A stretch of 64,000 nt of DNA from Gammaproteobacteria bacterium (GCA_015491865.1 WFVD01000013.1:62001-126000), one strand, 5' to 3'; positions 37,791 to 48,625 are shown, counted from the stretch's first letter. Numbers and translations: made by a program. Notes: generated by a model not told the origin, from the sequence alone.

Positions 37791-38108
37791 CTAATTATCG
37801 CAGAACACCTCTCGCATCATATAGAAAAGGTCTACCATCCGGTTATCTGTAACCCGATATAGCACTCGGTTGCCATCCTTCCGCGCCTTAATGATTCCCT
37901 TGCCGCGCATAATGGAAAGGTGCTGAGAAATGTTACTCTGTGATGCGCCGGTCTCTGTCACAATCTCCTGAACAGCTACTTCAGCCGCACCCCCGCCTAA
38001 CATACAGAGAATTTTCAACCTTAACGGATGCGACAACGCTTTAAGCGCCATTGATGCCTGCTCCAGCTCTTGCTCAGAGACCATACGCGCTTCTTTTACC
38101 CTCCCCAT
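37791..38108 (-). CDS. ArsR-family transcriptional regulator
   Basis: 105 residues. The winged helix has LKALSHPLRLKILCMLGGG, then TGASQSNISQHLSIMRGKGIIKARKDGNRVLYRV, which is ArsR/SmtB type. Cysteines at LCML and near the C-terminus (VFCDN) could sense metals or persulfides; the second position is unlike the classical ArsR CxC motif. It has a good promoter at 38129-38158. No target operon is adjacent except the secB-rhodanese group further down the strand. Confidence 0.88.
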   Translation of the reverse strand: MGRVKEARMVSEQELEQASMALKALSHPLRLKILCMLGGGAAEVAVQEIVTETGASQSNISQHLSIMRGKGIIKARKDGNRVLYRVTDNRMVDLFYMMREVFCDN

Positions 38109-38128
38109 GGTGATTCGACCCTTAACCG

Positions 38129-38158
38129 GTTATAATTTTTGTCTATTTTTCGAATCAA
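38129..38158 (-). promoter_or_regulatory. Promoter of the ArsR-family gene
   Basis: Minus strand: -35 TTGATT (38158-38153), 18-base spacer, -10 TATAAC (38134-38129), about 20 bases before the ATG at 38108. The rest of the 344-base gap up to gpmI shows no gene. Confidence 0.5.
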
Positions 38159-38452
38159 AAAATTCGCTAATTTGTTACCGCTTGCGCAACGACGATGGGT
38201 CTCTGTTATGAATTATAAATACCGATTCACTAACAACTTTTTTAATAAATTAATCCCCAGCGCGCTATCCTCAACACTCAAGTAACCTTGACGGCAAGCG
38301 ACATATGAAATGCAACTGCCACTTTCAAAACCAGGCAAGCCCCGGCATCAAGGTGGTGCTTTTATTTGCAACTTATATTATATCGAATAAGCAATTGGTT
38401 TTATGTAGGGTTTTTCTTACAAAATTAATCAACAAGGACTTCCCCTTTAAAA

Positions 38453-40015
38453 ATGAATTCTCAAGAAAAAACAATAAGATGCAAGCCAGTAGTGCTAATT
38501 ATTATGGATGGCTGGGGCGTCAGCGAAAAAACTGATAGTAACGCGATATACCACGCAAAAAAGCCCTGCTGGGATAAATTGTGGGGCAGCCACCCACACA
38601 CGCTAATTCACGGCTCTGGCAATAAAGTCGGCCTGCCAGCCAATCAGATGGGAAACTCAGAGGTTGGCCACCTGAACCTCGGCGCGGGTCGTATCGTCCA
38701 TCAGGAACTCACCCGCATTGATCAGGCTATTAAAGACGGCAGTTTTTTCGAAAACAGTGTGCTTACTGAAGCGATCGATCAGGCGATCACGAATAACAGA
38801 TCCGTTCATATAATGGGCCTACTCTCCACCGGTGGGGTTCATAGCCATAAATCCCAGATCAAAGCCGCCCTCACGATGGCCATAAAGCGCGGCGCAAAAA
38901 AAGTCTATCTGCACGCCTTTCTCGACGGGCGTGATTCACCTCCGAAAAGTGCGTCGCCATGGCTTGCTGAAATTGACGCACTGTTTGCTGAGCACAATCA
39001 CCCCGGACGCACCGCCACCATCATCGGTCGATTTTTTGCGCTAGATCGTGACCACCGCTGGGAACGCACTCAGGCCGCCTACGAATTAATGACAGAGGGA
39101 AAATCAACCTTCTGTAGTGCCACAGCACTTGAAGGGTTAGAAGCCGCCTATCAGCGGGGTGAAACCGACGAATTTGTACAGCCGACCACCATTATCCCTG
39201 CGGGTGAAAGTGCCGCCTGTGTCGAATCAGGCGACACCATGATATTTATGAACTTCCGTGCGGACAGGGCACGCCAGATCTCCCAGGCCTTTGCTGAAAA
39301 TGAATTTGCCGGTTTTGCTATCAAAAACAGGCCTAAGCTGGGTGCCTACATTAGCCTCACTGAATACAAAAAAAGCCTTGAAACCCGGATCGCCTTCCCG
39401 CCGACACGGATGAAAAATGTTTTTGGCGAATATATATCAAAACTTGGGTTGCAGCAGTTGCGCATCTCTGAAACTGAGAAATATGCACACGTAACCTTTT
39501 TCTTTAACGGCGGTGAAGAGCGCGCTTTCGAGGGTGAAGAGCGAGTGCTCATCGAATCCCCAAAGGTGAAAACCTACGACCTGCAACCGGAAATGAGCGC
39601 CGCTGAACTGACCGAAAAACTGGTCGAAGCAATCGCCAGCGGAAAATTCGATGCCATCATCTGCAACTACGCCAACCCCGATATGGTAGGACATACGGGC
39701 AATCTAGCGGCGTGCATTAAGGCAATTGAGACTATCGATGGCTGCCTAGCTCGGGTCACCACCGCTATTGTCGAGGCTGGCGGCGAACTCCTTATTACAG
39801 CAGATCACGGCAACGCTGAAAAAATGAGAGATGAAACCACCGGTCAGGCCCACACCGCCCACACCTCAAATCCAGTGCCGCTGCTCTATATTGGGCGCGA
39901 TGCTGAAATACGGGATGGTGGCAGCCTCGCCGATATCGCGCCCACCATGCTCTATCTGATGGGACTGGAGCAGCCGGACGAGATGACAGGACACACGCTG
40001 CTGCAGCTGAAGTAA
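38453..40015 (+). CDS. gpmI: 2,3-bisphosphoglycerate-independent phosphoglycerate mutase
   Basis: 520 residues. LIIMDGWGVSE and the metal site NSEVGHLNLGAGR with the phosphorylated Ser, SHKSQIKAAL, HAFLDGRDSPPKS and the C-terminal LITADHGNAEKM and HTSNPVPLLYIG are all conserved. It interconverts 3- and 2-phosphoglycerate with manganese. Head of the common order gpmI, envC-like, ctpA, polysaccharide deacetylase. Confidence 0.96.
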   Translation: MNSQEKTIRCKPVVLIIMDGWGVSEKTDSNAIYHAKKPCWDKLWGSHPHTLIHGSGNKVGLPANQMGNSEVGHLNLGAGRIVHQELTRIDQAIKDGSFFENSVLTEAIDQAITNNRSVHIMGLLSTGGVHSHKSQIKAALTMAIKRGAKKVYLHAFLDGRDSPPKSASPWLAEIDALFAEHNHPGRTATIIGRFFALDRDHRWERTQAAYELMTEGKSTFCSATALEGLEAAYQRGETDEFVQPTTIIPAGESAACVESGDTMIFMNFRADRARQISQAFAENEFAGFAIKNRPKLGAYISLTEYKKSLETRIAFPPTRMKNVFGEYISKLGLQQLRISETEKYAHVTFFFNGGEERAFEGEERVLIESPKVKTYDLQPEMSAAELTEKLVEAIASGKFDAIICNYANPDMVGHTGNLAACIKAIETIDGCLARVTTAIVEAGGELLITADHGNAEKMRDETTGQAHTAHTSNPVPLLYIGRDAEIRDGGSLADIAPTMLYLMGLEQPDEMTGHTLLQLK

Positions 40016-40052
40016 CGCGTGCAGTATCCTGCAGACTGAACTCTTTCTGAAA

Positions 40053-41243
40053 GTGATCCAGGTGGTGCAAGCGTTACGACCCAGAAGAACAATATATCTC
40101 GCAGCTACTCTTCTCTCAGCTGCGCTTATATTGTTTACCGCCAGCCAGACGCTATCTGCTGCTGAAACAGCCTCCAAAGAGGCCAAACTAGCCGCGCTAA
40201 AAAAACAGATTCGCGATGCGCGCGCGACCCTGACTGACACCACTAGCAAAAAAAACAGGCTCCAGCTCCAGCTCCAGGAGACTGAAATAGCGATTGGTAA
40301 ATTAAGTCGTTCGCTCGCTAAACTCGCCATTCAGCTTAAGCAGCAGCAGCGCGAGCTCCACAAACGCCAGCAGGAAAAGGAAAACCAGTCACAGCAGCTA
40401 AAACAGCAGCAGCAACGACTGGCACAACAGATCCGCGCCAGCTATGCGATGGGAAACCAGGGTTACGCAAAACTCTTTCTCAACCAGGAAGAGCCATCCG
40501 CCATTGGCCGTACCCTGGTCTATTACGATTATCTTAACCAGTCGCGAATGCGCAGCATACAGTCTATCGAGCAGCGCATCACTGCGCTCGCCCGTATCGA
40601 AAAAGAGATCAAAAACAAACAACAACAGATTACCCATGCTCAGCAACAGCGTCAAAAAGAGAAACGCGCGCTCGAAGAGAAACGGCAGACACGCCAGCAG
40701 GTATTAGCCAGGATTCAGAAAGATATAAAAAACCAGGCGCAACGATTAGTGCAGCTCGAACAGGCTCGTAAAGCGCTAGAGAGCCTTATCGCCTCGCTGA
40801 GTAAGGCTCTCGCCGATATTCCGCCTGATGCCGGCGACATCAAACAGTTTCGCCAGCTCAAAGGCAAACTGCTTCGCCCTGTTAAAGGGCGCACCCAGAA
40901 CCGCTTTGGCAAACAGCGCAAAGGAGGCAATCTGAAATGGCAAGGGATCACTATCGATGCCAGGGCTGGCGCACCGGTCAGGGCCATACACCACGGCCGC
41001 ATCGCCTTTTCAGACTGGCTGCGTGGCTTTGGAATGCTGGTTATCATTGATCATGGCGACGGTTACATGAGTCTTTATGGCCACAATGAAAGCCTTTATA
41101 AAGATGTTGGCGAATGGGTTGAAAGCGGCGAGATTGTTGCCACCGTCGGAGAAAGTGGCGGGCAGAGCCGTTCCGGTCTCTATTTTGAGATTCGTAAAAA
41201 TGGCAAGCCGCTGAACCCTCGACGGTGGCTGGCACGAAAATAA
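40053..41243 (+). CDS. envC: EnvC-like murein hydrolase activator
   Basis: 396 residues from a GTG at 40053. Signal peptide or anchor at about 12-34. Long Q/K/R-rich coiled coil at about 45-265. The C-terminal LytM (M23) domain has KWQGITIDARAGAPV, AIHHGRIAFSDWLRGFGM, IIDHGDGYMSLYGHNESL and SGLYFEIRKNGKPLNPRRWL. LYFE replaces the catalytic LHFE-type histidine, as in E. coli EnvC, so it is probably an inactive LytM that activates amidases at the division site. Follows gpmI by 37 bases. Confidence 0.9.
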   Translation: MIQVVQALRPRRTIYLAATLLSAALILFTASQTLSAAETASKEAKLAALKKQIRDARATLTDTTSKKNRLQLQLQETEIAIGKLSRSLAKLAIQLKQQQRELHKRQQEKENQSQQLKQQQQRLAQQIRASYAMGNQGYAKLFLNQEEPSAIGRTLVYYDYLNQSRMRSIQSIEQRITALARIEKEIKNKQQQITHAQQQRQKEKRALEEKRQTRQQVLARIQKDIKNQAQRLVQLEQARKALESLIASLSKALADIPPDAGDIKQFRQLKGKLLRPVKGRTQNRFGKQRKGGNLKWQGITIDARAGAPVRAIHHGRIAFSDWLRGFGMLVIIDHGDGYMSLYGHNESLYKDVGEWVESGEIVATVGESGGQSRSGLYFEIRKNGKPLNPRRWLARK

Positions 41244-41364
41244 TCTTTTAATTCATGCAAATGACAATCAAATAGCAAAGAGCAAAGCATGGCGAAAATG
41301 GTGGTTTCTGATAAAGTTAGCGCTGCTGATGCCGAAACCAGACCTAACGGAGTGGAATATATCA

Positions 41365-42666
41365 ATGCTATCTAAAACGCGTAACACCCTGATCTTATTA
41401 ACAGGGCTGGTATTGGGTGTTTCGCTCACCATCGGCCAGAGTGTTTTTGCAGATCGCAACCCCAACGCTCTGCCACTTGAAGAGCTACGCAGCTTTACGG
41501 AAGTCTTCGCCAACATTAAAAACAGTTATGTTGAAGATGTTACCGATAAAGAGCTTTTAGAAAATGCGATTCGCGGCATGCTTTCCGGGCTTGATCCACA
41601 TTCCGCCTACCTTGATAGCGATGCGTACAAGGAGCTTCAGGTTGGCACCTCTGGTGAATTTGGTGGTCTTGGCATTGAAGTCAGCCTCGAAGATGGCTTT
41701 GTTAAAGTGGTCGCGCCGATCGACGACACACCGGCAGAGCGGGCCGGCGTTAAAGCCGGCGATCTGATTATCCGCCTTGATGACACACCGGTAAAAGGAC
41801 TCACCCTGCGCGAGGCTGTCAACATCATGCGCGGCAAGCCTGGTAGCGACATCCTGCTAACCATCGTTCGCGACGGTGTTGATCGACCACTCAAGATCAC
41901 CATCACTCGAGCAATCATCCAGGTGAAGAGCGTCAAATCCAGAACACTGGAGCCTGGCTTTGGCTACGTCCGTATCACGCAGTTTCAGTCACACACTGGC
42001 CCCAACCTGAAAGAGGCGATCAGTAACCTGAAAAAAGAAAATGGCGGGAAACTAAACGGGATGATTCTTGATCTACGCAACAATCCTGGTGGTGTATTAC
42101 AGGCGGCCGTTGAAGTGTCGGATACCTTTCTGGAAAAAGGGCTGATCGTCTATACCGAAGGACGCATCGATGACTCAGCGCTTAAGTTTAAGGCTACCCC
42201 TAATGACATGCTGAAGAGCGCGCCTCTGATTGTGCTTATTAATAGCGGCTCGGCCTCTGCCTCCGAAATTGTTGCCGGTGCGCTACAGGATCACAAACGT
42301 GCCGTCATCATGGGCAGCAAGTCATTCGGAAAAGGCTCCGTACAGACCATCCTGCCGATGAACAACGGCGCAGCGCTTAAACTCACCACCGCGCGATACT
42401 ACACACCAGCAGGGCGCTCCATTCAGGCAGAAGGGATCGTACCCGACATTCCGCTTGACCGCATCAACCTCACTGCAGCCAATGAGCCAGAGTTTGAGCC
42501 TGTTAGTGAAGCTGACCTCGCCGGCCACCTGGATAACGGACAGGGCAATACAGAAAATAGACCTGAGCAAACTGAAGGTAAAGTGGAACAACACTCTGTC
42601 GATAATGACTATCAACTCTATGAAGCACTTAACCTGTTAAAGGGGCTGTACATTCTCACCCAGTAA
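41365..42666 (+). CDS. ctpA: Carboxyl-terminal processing protease CtpA (S41)
   Basis: 433 residues from the ATG at 41365 (MLSKTRNTL), with GGAG upstream. Signal peptide at 1-25. PDZ domain at about 90-170 (EFGGLGIEVSLEDG, AGDLIIRLDDTPVKGL). The catalytic Ser is in INSGSASASEIVAGAL and the Lys in SKSFGKGSVQT. It is a periplasmic protease that trims proteins, including cell-wall hydrolases. The C-terminal 50 residues are acidic and Q/E-rich. Between the envC-like gene and the polysaccharide deacetylase. Confidence 0.94.
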   Translation: MLSKTRNTLILLTGLVLGVSLTIGQSVFADRNPNALPLEELRSFTEVFANIKNSYVEDVTDKELLENAIRGMLSGLDPHSAYLDSDAYKELQVGTSGEFGGLGIEVSLEDGFVKVVAPIDDTPAERAGVKAGDLIIRLDDTPVKGLTLREAVNIMRGKPGSDILLTIVRDGVDRPLKITITRAIIQVKSVKSRTLEPGFGYVRITQFQSHTGPNLKEAISNLKKENGGKLNGMILDLRNNPGGVLQAAVEVSDTFLEKGLIVYTEGRIDDSALKFKATPNDMLKSAPLIVLINSGSASASEIVAGALQDHKRAVIMGSKSFGKGSVQTILPMNNGAALKLTTARYYTPAGRSIQAEGIVPDIPLDRINLTAANEPEFEPVSEADLAGHLDNGQGNTENRPEQTEGKVEQHSVDNDYQLYEALNLLKGLYILTQ

Positions 42667-42700
42667 GGGGCGAGAATAAATACAGTTCGCTGAATAACGA

Positions 42701-43594
42701 ATGATGACAAAACGCCTCTTATTGCTACTGCTATTTATTTTGAACACCACCCTGGCTGCAGTAGCGAGCGAGGCAAATTTTGGTTTTAATCGTACCGCCC
42801 CACTCAATATCCAGCAACCGCTGCCGGCCATCAGCATCATTATTGATGACCTTGGAGAACAGCTGAACAGCGGCAGGCGCGCCATTGCGCTACCGGGAGC
42901 AATCACCTACGCATTTCTTCCTTACACCAGTCATGCGGTTCAACTGGCACAGATGGCACACCAGCAAGATAAAGAGGTGATGCTTCATATGCCGATGCAA
43001 CCGCTCGGGAATAACACACTGGGAGAAGGTGGGCTAACCCTGACGATGTCGCGGCAAAACTTCATCACCACCTTAAAAGAAAACCTGAATGCCATCCCAC
43101 ACATCAGCGGCATCAACAACCACATGGGCAGCCTGCTCACCCAGCATTCAGACCAGATGACCTGGTTAATGGAGGCGCTCAGTGAACGTGACAACCTCTA
43201 CTTTGTGGACAGCCGCACCACCGAACACACCGTCGCCTATAATATTGCAGCAGAGCACAACATCCCAACCATCAATCGTAACGTATTCCTTGATAATATC
43301 CGCAGTGAAAGTGAGATCGGCAGACAGTTTGAGCGCCTGCTCAAGCTTGCCAAACAGAACGGCACTGCCGTCGCAATTGGCCACCCCTACCCTGAAACGA
43401 TCGCCTTTCTCGAACAGATGCTTCCGACCCTCAAACAGCAGGGCGTTGAGCTAATCCGAACTTCAAAGATGATCAAACGAAAAGAGCTCATTGAGTTCAC
43501 CATCCCACAGGCAATGTTTGCCGCAAAAGCGCTCCGCGATTCAACCGATCAAACGGTAACAGGCGGCTCACCACAACCCTCTCTCATTCAATAA
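42701..43594 (+). CDS. Divergent polysaccharide deacetylase family protein
   Basis: 297 residues. Signal peptide at 1-23. SIIIDDLGEQLNSGRRAIAL, YAFLPYTSHAVQLAQMA, EVMLHMPMQPLG, INNHMGSLLTQ, YFVDSRTTEHTVAY and AIGHPYPETIAFL define the divergent polysaccharide deacetylase family (DUF610). The double Asp and the HMP and NHMG histidines are the likely metal ligands. Periplasmic; substrate unknown. Last gene of the gpmI group. Confidence 0.9.
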   Translation: MMTKRLLLLLLFILNTTLAAVASEANFGFNRTAPLNIQQPLPAISIIIDDLGEQLNSGRRAIALPGAITYAFLPYTSHAVQLAQMAHQQDKEVMLHMPMQPLGNNTLGEGGLTLTMSRQNFITTLKENLNAIPHISGINNHMGSLLTQHSDQMTWLMEALSERDNLYFVDSRTTEHTVAYNIAAEHNIPTINRNVFLDNIRSESEIGRQFERLLKLAKQNGTAVAIGHPYPETIAFLEQMLPTLKQQGVELIRTSKMIKRKELIEFTIPQAMFAAKALRDSTDQTVTGGSPQPSLIQ

Positions 43595-43739
43595 GAACCC
43601 TTTGTACAAAAAATAGCTTTCATTTCAGTAAAACAAGAACGGGCGGAAAGCCGGTGTTTGCGACTGCAAATGGTGACGTTGAGATTATTTTTAACGCCAC
43701 TGGTGCGGAAAGTATGCACCGTACCGCGGTCTCAATAAG

Positions 43740-45410
43740 TTAGTTGCGCAGTTCATTACGTGGCCATGCAAACATCAGCACCAGAAAACCGATACCTCCC
43801 AGTAACCAGGTCATCCAGGGTGCATCACCGATCATCGCGGGAGCGTAGCCATCCAGCCCCAGCAGGATTGCAGCGCTAATAATCAACGCGCCGCCGACGA
43901 TCGCCGCATAGGTACGGCGATTTGAATCAAGCAGGGTGCGCTCAATCTTACGCAGCTCCTGCGACTGCCATTCCACTTTTAACTCACCATCACGCGCCTG
44001 CTGCAGCACCTCATGCAGCAGCAGTGGCATTTCGGGCAGCCTGTCCAGCCATAGCGGCGCGTTGCGTTTCATTGAGCTCACAAAGGCGCGGCCGCCAAGG
44101 TTTTCACTCATCCAGCGCTCAAGAAAGGGTTTGGCTGTCTGCCATAGATCAAGATCGGGATAGAGCTGCCGCCCCAGCCCTTCGATATTCAACAACGTCT
44201 TCTGCAGCAGCACCAGCTGCGGCTGCACTTCCATATTGAAGCGGCGCGCGGTTTGAAAAAGACGCAGCAGCAGTCGCCCAAACGAGATATCTTTTAATGG
44301 GCGTTCAAAGATGGGTTCACACACACTCCGAATGGCGGCCTCAAACTCATCAACACGCGTCCCCTTCGGTACCCATTCCGACTGCACATGCAGCTCGGCC
44401 ACGCGACGATAGTCACGATTAAAAAAGGCGAGAAAGTTCTCGGCAAGATAGTGCTGATCTTCTGGGCTCAGTGTTCCCATGATGCCGAAGTCGATCGCGA
44501 TATACTGCCCCTGCGGCGAAACAAAAATATTACCGGGGTGCATATCTGCATGAAAAAAATTGTGTTTGAAGACCTGAGTGAAAAATATCTCGACACCTGT
44601 TTCAGATAGTTTTTTAAGATCGATACCCTGCCGTCGCAGCTCATCGACATCACTAATCGGTGTACCAAAAATACGCTCCATCACCATCACGTTGCGACGC
44701 GTCTGCGGCCAGTAGACCTCCGGTACATAGAGAAGATCGCTCGTGGAAAAATTACGCCGCAGCTGCGATGCACTGGCAGCCTCTTTCATCAGATCCAGCT
44801 CGTCATAAATCGTCTTCTCATACTCCTGCACCACCTCAAGCGGACGCAGGCGCCGCCCTTCAGACCAGTAACGCTCAACCATTTCAGCCATAATATAGAG
44901 CAGGCCAAGGTCACGCTTGATGGTTTTTTTAATCCCCGGACGAACCACTTTCACAATCACTTCCTTGCCATCCAGCAGCGTCGCGACATGCACCTGCGCA
45001 ATCGATGCCGACGCCAGCGGCACTTCATCAAATGACAGAAAGATCTTGTTCAGCGGCTCTCCGTAAGCCTCTTCAATAATCTGGCCAGCCTCACTGCCGG
45101 GGAATGGCGGTACATTATCCTGAAGCTTCGCCAGCTCGTCGGCGATCTCATCAGGGAGTAGATCTTTACGGGTTGAAAGGATCTGGCCAAACTTGACAAA
45201 GATCGGCCCTAGCTCTTCAAGGGTACGACGGATGCGCACGGCCTGCGGCTCACGCGTACCCCCGCGGAACCAGTTCCACGGCAGCAGATGCAGCATAAAA
45301 CGAAACGGGCGAAACAGGTGCATCTGTAACACCACCTCATCGAGTCCATGCTTAACCAGGATTCGATTGATATGCAGCAGGCGAAAAATCTGACTGGGTT
45401 TAATGATCAC
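43740..45410 (-). CDS. ubiB: Ubiquinone biosynthesis regulatory protein kinase UbiB
   Basis: 556 residues. The atypical kinase signature is seen as RRTLEELGPIFVKFGQILSTRKDLLP (KxGQ), SASIAQVHVA, VKVVRPGI, FFHADMHPGNIFV and AIDFGIMGTL. Two C-terminal transmembrane helices end the protein (AAIVGGALIISAAILLGL and WLLGGIGFLVLMFA). UbiB is an ATPase/kinase-like protein needed for ubiquinone synthesis. Its start overlaps the ubiJ stop by four bases. Confidence 0.95.
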   Translation of the reverse strand: MIIKPSQIFRLLHINRILVKHGLDEVVLQMHLFRPFRFMLHLLPWNWFRGGTREPQAVRIRRTLEELGPIFVKFGQILSTRKDLLPDEIADELAKLQDNVPPFPGSEAGQIIEEAYGEPLNKIFLSFDEVPLASASIAQVHVATLLDGKEVIVKVVRPGIKKTIKRDLGLLYIMAEMVERYWSEGRRLRPLEVVQEYEKTIYDELDLMKEAASASQLRRNFSTSDLLYVPEVYWPQTRRNVMVMERIFGTPISDVDELRRQGIDLKKLSETGVEIFFTQVFKHNFFHADMHPGNIFVSPQGQYIAIDFGIMGTLSPEDQHYLAENFLAFFNRDYRRVAELHVQSEWVPKGTRVDEFEAAIRSVCEPIFERPLKDISFGRLLLRLFQTARRFNMEVQPQLVLLQKTLLNIEGLGRQLYPDLDLWQTAKPFLERWMSENLGGRAFVSSMKRNAPLWLDRLPEMPLLLHEVLQQARDGELKVEWQSQELRKIERTLLDSNRRTYAAIVGGALIISAAILLGLDGYAPAMIGDAPWMTWLLGGIGFLVLMFAWPRNELRN

Positions 45411-46039
45411 TCAGCCTCTCCTCGGCTTTGCAGCAGGCGTTGTACACGCGCTTCAAGACGGTCAATATCGGCTCGCAGGGTATCTACAGCCTCAAGAAAT
45501 GGGCCGATCTCTTCACGATGCGGCAGCAGCCGACTCTCCTCCTGCAGATATTCACCCACATCCTGCGCTAACGTCGTGCGCGTCTGCGCCGCCCAGTCGG
45601 CCACGCCACGCACCACATTCCCGATCTTGTGCCCCACCACATCACCCACCAGTTTTGATAGCTGCTCTTCCCAGTCAAGGTCAAGCTCATTCATGATGTC
45701 GCGCATGCGCTGACCCGTTTCGGTATCCCCCTCGATCTCAACGTCGCCAGAGAACAGTGCCTGCTGCTGGTCACCATCCAGCCCCATGCGCATCATCGAC
45801 AGCGGCGCGCCGCGCAGCCATACATCCACCTCGCCATCAAATTCAGTGTGCAGTTGCAGGCCGCTGCTCTCCGGCAGCAGGTAAAACTTCAGGTTTAAAC
45901 CCAGCAGTTCAATGCCAACCACCTTGCCCGATAGCGCACGTAGCCGCTGCAATGCGTCAGGGTCAAACTGCAGGCAGTGGTTAATTGCCGCTTCAAGCAC
46001 CGCCAACGATGCCGTTTTAATCGATGTTGTGATAGCCAT
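45407..46039 (-). CDS. ubiJ: Ubiquinone biosynthesis accessory factor UbiJ
   Basis: 210 residues. N-terminal SCP2-like domain (LLGLNLKFYLLPESSGLQLH, then VWLRGAPLSMMRMGL and FSGDVEIEGDTETGQ) and a C-terminal coiled coil (ESRLLPHREEIGPFLEAVDT). UbiJ scaffolds the soluble Ubi complex and binds lipid intermediates. Between ubiE and ubiB, the standard gammaproteobacterial order. Confidence 0.92.
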   Translation of the reverse strand: MAITTSIKTASLAVLEAAINHCLQFDPDALQRLRALSGKVVGIELLGLNLKFYLLPESSGLQLHTEFDGEVDVWLRGAPLSMMRMGLDGDQQQALFSGDVEIEGDTETGQRMRDIMNELDLDWEEQLSKLVGDVVGHKIGNVVRGVADWAAQTRTTLAQDVGEYLQEESRLLPHREEIGPFLEAVDTLRADIDRLEARVQRLLQSRGEAE

Positions 46040-46066
46040 TATTTACCAAACCCCAAATCGATCACG

Positions 46067-46831
46067 TCAGAATTTATAACCCTTATGCAGCGCGACAATA
46101 CCGCCACTCATATTCATGAACTCGCAGCGCTCAAACCCCGCCTCTGCCATCATTCCCTTCAGCGTCTCCTGATCGGGATGCATACGAATGGACTCTGCAA
46201 GGTAGCGATAGCTATCTTCATCATTGGCAATCAGCCTGCCCATCAACGGTAACAACTTGAAAGAGTATGTGTCATAGATCGGTTTGAGCGCTTCCAGCGG
46301 TTTTGAAAACTCCAGCACCATCAAACGGCCACCCGGTTTCAACACACGATAAAGCGATGCCAGCGCCGCCTCTTTATGGGTCACATTACGCAGTCCAAAT
46401 GAGATGCTGGCAAAATTGAAATAGTTATCAGGGAAGGGGAGCGCCTCGGCATCCGCCTGTACATATTCGATGTTCCCTACAATGCCGCGATCGGTCAGCC
46501 GCTCACGCCCCACTTTTAACATGTTGGAATTGATATCTGAGGCAACCACCTTTCCCTGCGAGCCAACCATCACTGAAAAACGCGCGGCAAGATCACCGGT
46601 GCCCGATGCCAGATCCAGCACCCTGTGGCCAGCACGCACACCACTGGTATCCAGTGCCACCTTTTTCCAGATACGGTGGAGACCCATCGACATCACATCA
46701 TTCATAATGTCGTAATTTTTTGCGACCGAATCAAAGACGCCGGCAACACGATGCACCTTCTCTTTTACATCGACCTCTTCATAGCCGAAATGTGTCGTCC
46801 CCTCTGACGCTGTGGACTGTTTATCGCTCAT
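46067..46831 (-). CDS. ubiE: Ubiquinone/menaquinone methyltransferase UbiE
   Basis: 254 residues. [20 protein letters not shown], the SAM site [36 protein letters not shown] and [20 protein letters not shown], then VLEFSKP, are UbiE hallmarks. It methylates the C2 position of the quinone ring. Start overlaps the DUF971 stop by four bases. Confidence 0.96.
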   Translation of the reverse strand: MSDKQSTASEGTTHFGYEEVDVKEKVHRVAGVFDSVAKNYDIMNDVMSMGLHRIWKKVALDTSGVRAGHRVLDLASGTGDLAARFSVMVGSQGKVVASDINSNMLKVGRERLTDRGIVGNIEYVQADAEALPFPDNYFNFASISFGLRNVTHKEAALASLYRVLKPGGRLMVLEFSKPLEALKPIYDTYSFKLLPLMGRLIANDEDSYRYLAESIRMHPDQETLKGMMAEAGFERCEFMNMSGGIVALHKGYKF

Positions 46832-47214
46832 GCTTCACCTTCTGGCGCGAGACGTTGATGCCCTGCCTCGTCAAGACGTTGCAGGTATGCCTGCCACATC
46901 GCCTCCTGGTTCTGCCCAATGCGGTAGAGATACTCCCATGAAAAAAGCCCGGTGTTATGGCCATCATCAAAATGCAACTTCACCGCATAGGCGCCCACCG
47001 GTTCGATCTCTTTTATGTTCACCCGCTCTTTACCCACCTGTAGCGTCTCCTGCCCAGGCCCATGCCCCTGTACTTCAGCAGAGGGTGAATGGACTCGCAG
47101 AAATTCACACGGTAGACGAAATTCTGCACCGTTATCAAAGATCACCTCCAGTATGCGTGACTTCTGATGCAGACGAATATCAGTCGGACGATGTTTCTGT
47201 GCTGTTGCAATCAT
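46828..47214 (-). CDS. DUF971 (gamma-butyrobetaine hydroxylase-like N-terminal domain) protein
   Basis: 128 residues. [39 protein letters not shown] and [20 protein letters not shown] plus EYLYRIG match DUF971. Family members may bind iron or Fe-S clusters through conserved C and H residues. Conserved neighbour of hslVU and ubiE in gammaproteobacteria. Function not established. Confidence 0.9.
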   Translation of the reverse strand: MIATAQKHRPTDIRLHQKSRILEVIFDNGAEFRLPCEFLRVHSPSAEVQGHGPGQETLQVGKERVNIKEIEPVGAYAVKLHFDDGHNTGLFSWEYLYRIGQNQEAMWQAYLQRLDEAGHQRLAPEGEA

Positions 47215-47231
47215 CTAAAAATACTCTTTAG

Positions 47232-48575
47232 TTAAAGGATATATCGGCTCAGATCTTCATCCTCAACCAGCTTGCCGAGATGCAGTTCAACATAGTCCAC
47301 ATCGATCGTCACCTCACTACCTGAAAGGTCGGACGCCTCGTATGATAACTTCTCAAGCAGACGCTCCAGCACTGTGTGGAGGCGACGCGCACCGATATTT
47401 TCGGTACGTTCATTCACCTCCCACGCCACCTCGGCAACACGTGCAATACCCTCTTCAGTAAAAGTGACTGTCAACCCTTCCGCCTTTAGCAGGGCGTTGT
47501 ACTGCTCCGTTAAGGAGGCGCTGGGCTCAGTCAGGATACGTACAAAATCGCCCACGGACAGTGCACTCAGTTCAACGCGAATCGGTAGTCGCCCCTGTAA
47601 CTCCGGCACCAGGTCAGAGGGCTTCGCGAGGTGAAACGCGCCCGATGCGATAAATAGAATATGGTCGGTTTTGATCATGCCGAACTTGGTTGAAACCGTA
47701 CACCCCTCCACCAGCGGTAGCAGATCACGCTGCACCCCTTCACGCGATACATCACCACCGCTACTGCCCGCGCCATCATTTCGCCTGGTGATCTTGTCAA
47801 TCTCATCGATAAAGACAATGCCGTGCTGCTCGGCACGCTCCAGTGCTGCCGCTTTAATCCCCTCTTCATCCAGCAGCTTGGCCGCCTCTTCTTCGCGCAA
47901 CACTTTAAACGCTTCACGGATCGGCAGGCGCTGTTTTTTTGTGCGCTGACTTCCCATATTCTGAAACAGTCCCTGCAGCTGGCTGCTCATATCCTCCATC
48001 CCTGGCGGCGCCATAATTTCAACCCCGGCCGCTGCCATGTTCACTTCGATCTCAACCTCTTTCTCATCAAGGTCACCTTCACGCAGTTTTTTACGGAACT
48101 TCTGGCGGGTGGCCGAGTTCTCTTTGGTGCGATCGATTGAGCCATCTGCCCCACGGGCCGGTGGTAACAGGATATCAAGGATGCGCTCTTCTGCTGCATC
48201 CTCGGCACGATGTTTCATCTTTTTCATCTCGTTTTCGCGCGTTAGCTTGATCGACACCTCGACCAGGTCACGAATAATCGATTCAACATCACGCCCAACA
48301 TAACCGACCTCTGTAAACTTGGTCGCTTCAACCTTGATGAACGGTGCATTGGCGAGCTTGGCCAGACGGCGCGCAATCTCGGTTTTACCGACACCGGTTG
48401 GGCCGATCATCAAAATATTTTTCGGGGTTACTTCGTTACGCAGCTCTTCACTACTGATCTGCGCTCGACGCCAGCGATTTCGCAATGCGATCGCCACCGC
48501 TCGCTTTGCGTCGTTCTGACCAATGATATGTTTATCCAGCTCCTGGACGATCTCTCTGGGTGTCATTTCAGACAT
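47232..48575 (-). CDS. hslU: ATP-dependent protease ATPase subunit HslU
   Basis: 447 residues. [20 protein letters not shown], Walker [16 protein letters not shown], Walker [12 protein letters not shown], the I-domain between about 110 and 240, and the C-terminal RHTVLER-type [19 protein letters not shown], ending LSRYIL, which docks into HslV. It unfolds substrates for the HslV peptidase in the cytoplasm. 50 bases downstream of hslV. Confidence 0.97.
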   Translation of the reverse strand: MSEMTPREIVQELDKHIIGQNDAKRAVAIALRNRWRRAQISSEELRNEVTPKNILMIGPTGVGKTEIARRLAKLANAPFIKVEATKFTEVGYVGRDVESIIRDLVEVSIKLTRENEMKKMKHRAEDAAEERILDILLPPARGADGSIDRTKENSATRQKFRKKLREGDLDEKEVEIEVNMAAAGVEIMAPPGMEDMSSQLQGLFQNMGSQRTKKQRLPIREAFKVLREEEAAKLLDEEGIKAAALERAEQHGIVFIDEIDKITRRNDGAGSSGGDVSREGVQRDLLPLVEGCTVSTKFGMIKTDHILFIASGAFHLAKPSDLVPELQGRLPIRVELSALSVGDFVRILTEPSASLTEQYNALLKAEGLTVTFTEEGIARVAEVAWEVNERTENIGARRLHTVLERLLEKLSYEASDLSGSEVTIDVDYVELHLGKLVEDEDLSRYIL

Positions 48576-48625
48576 CTATTTCTATTCCTGCTAGTAATTT
48601 AATGGTGATCTGGCCGGTTGAACGG

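Noticed and set aside
43702..43720. Hairpin GGTGC/GCACC between convergent genes.
   Set aside because: Only five pairs and no T-run on either strand.
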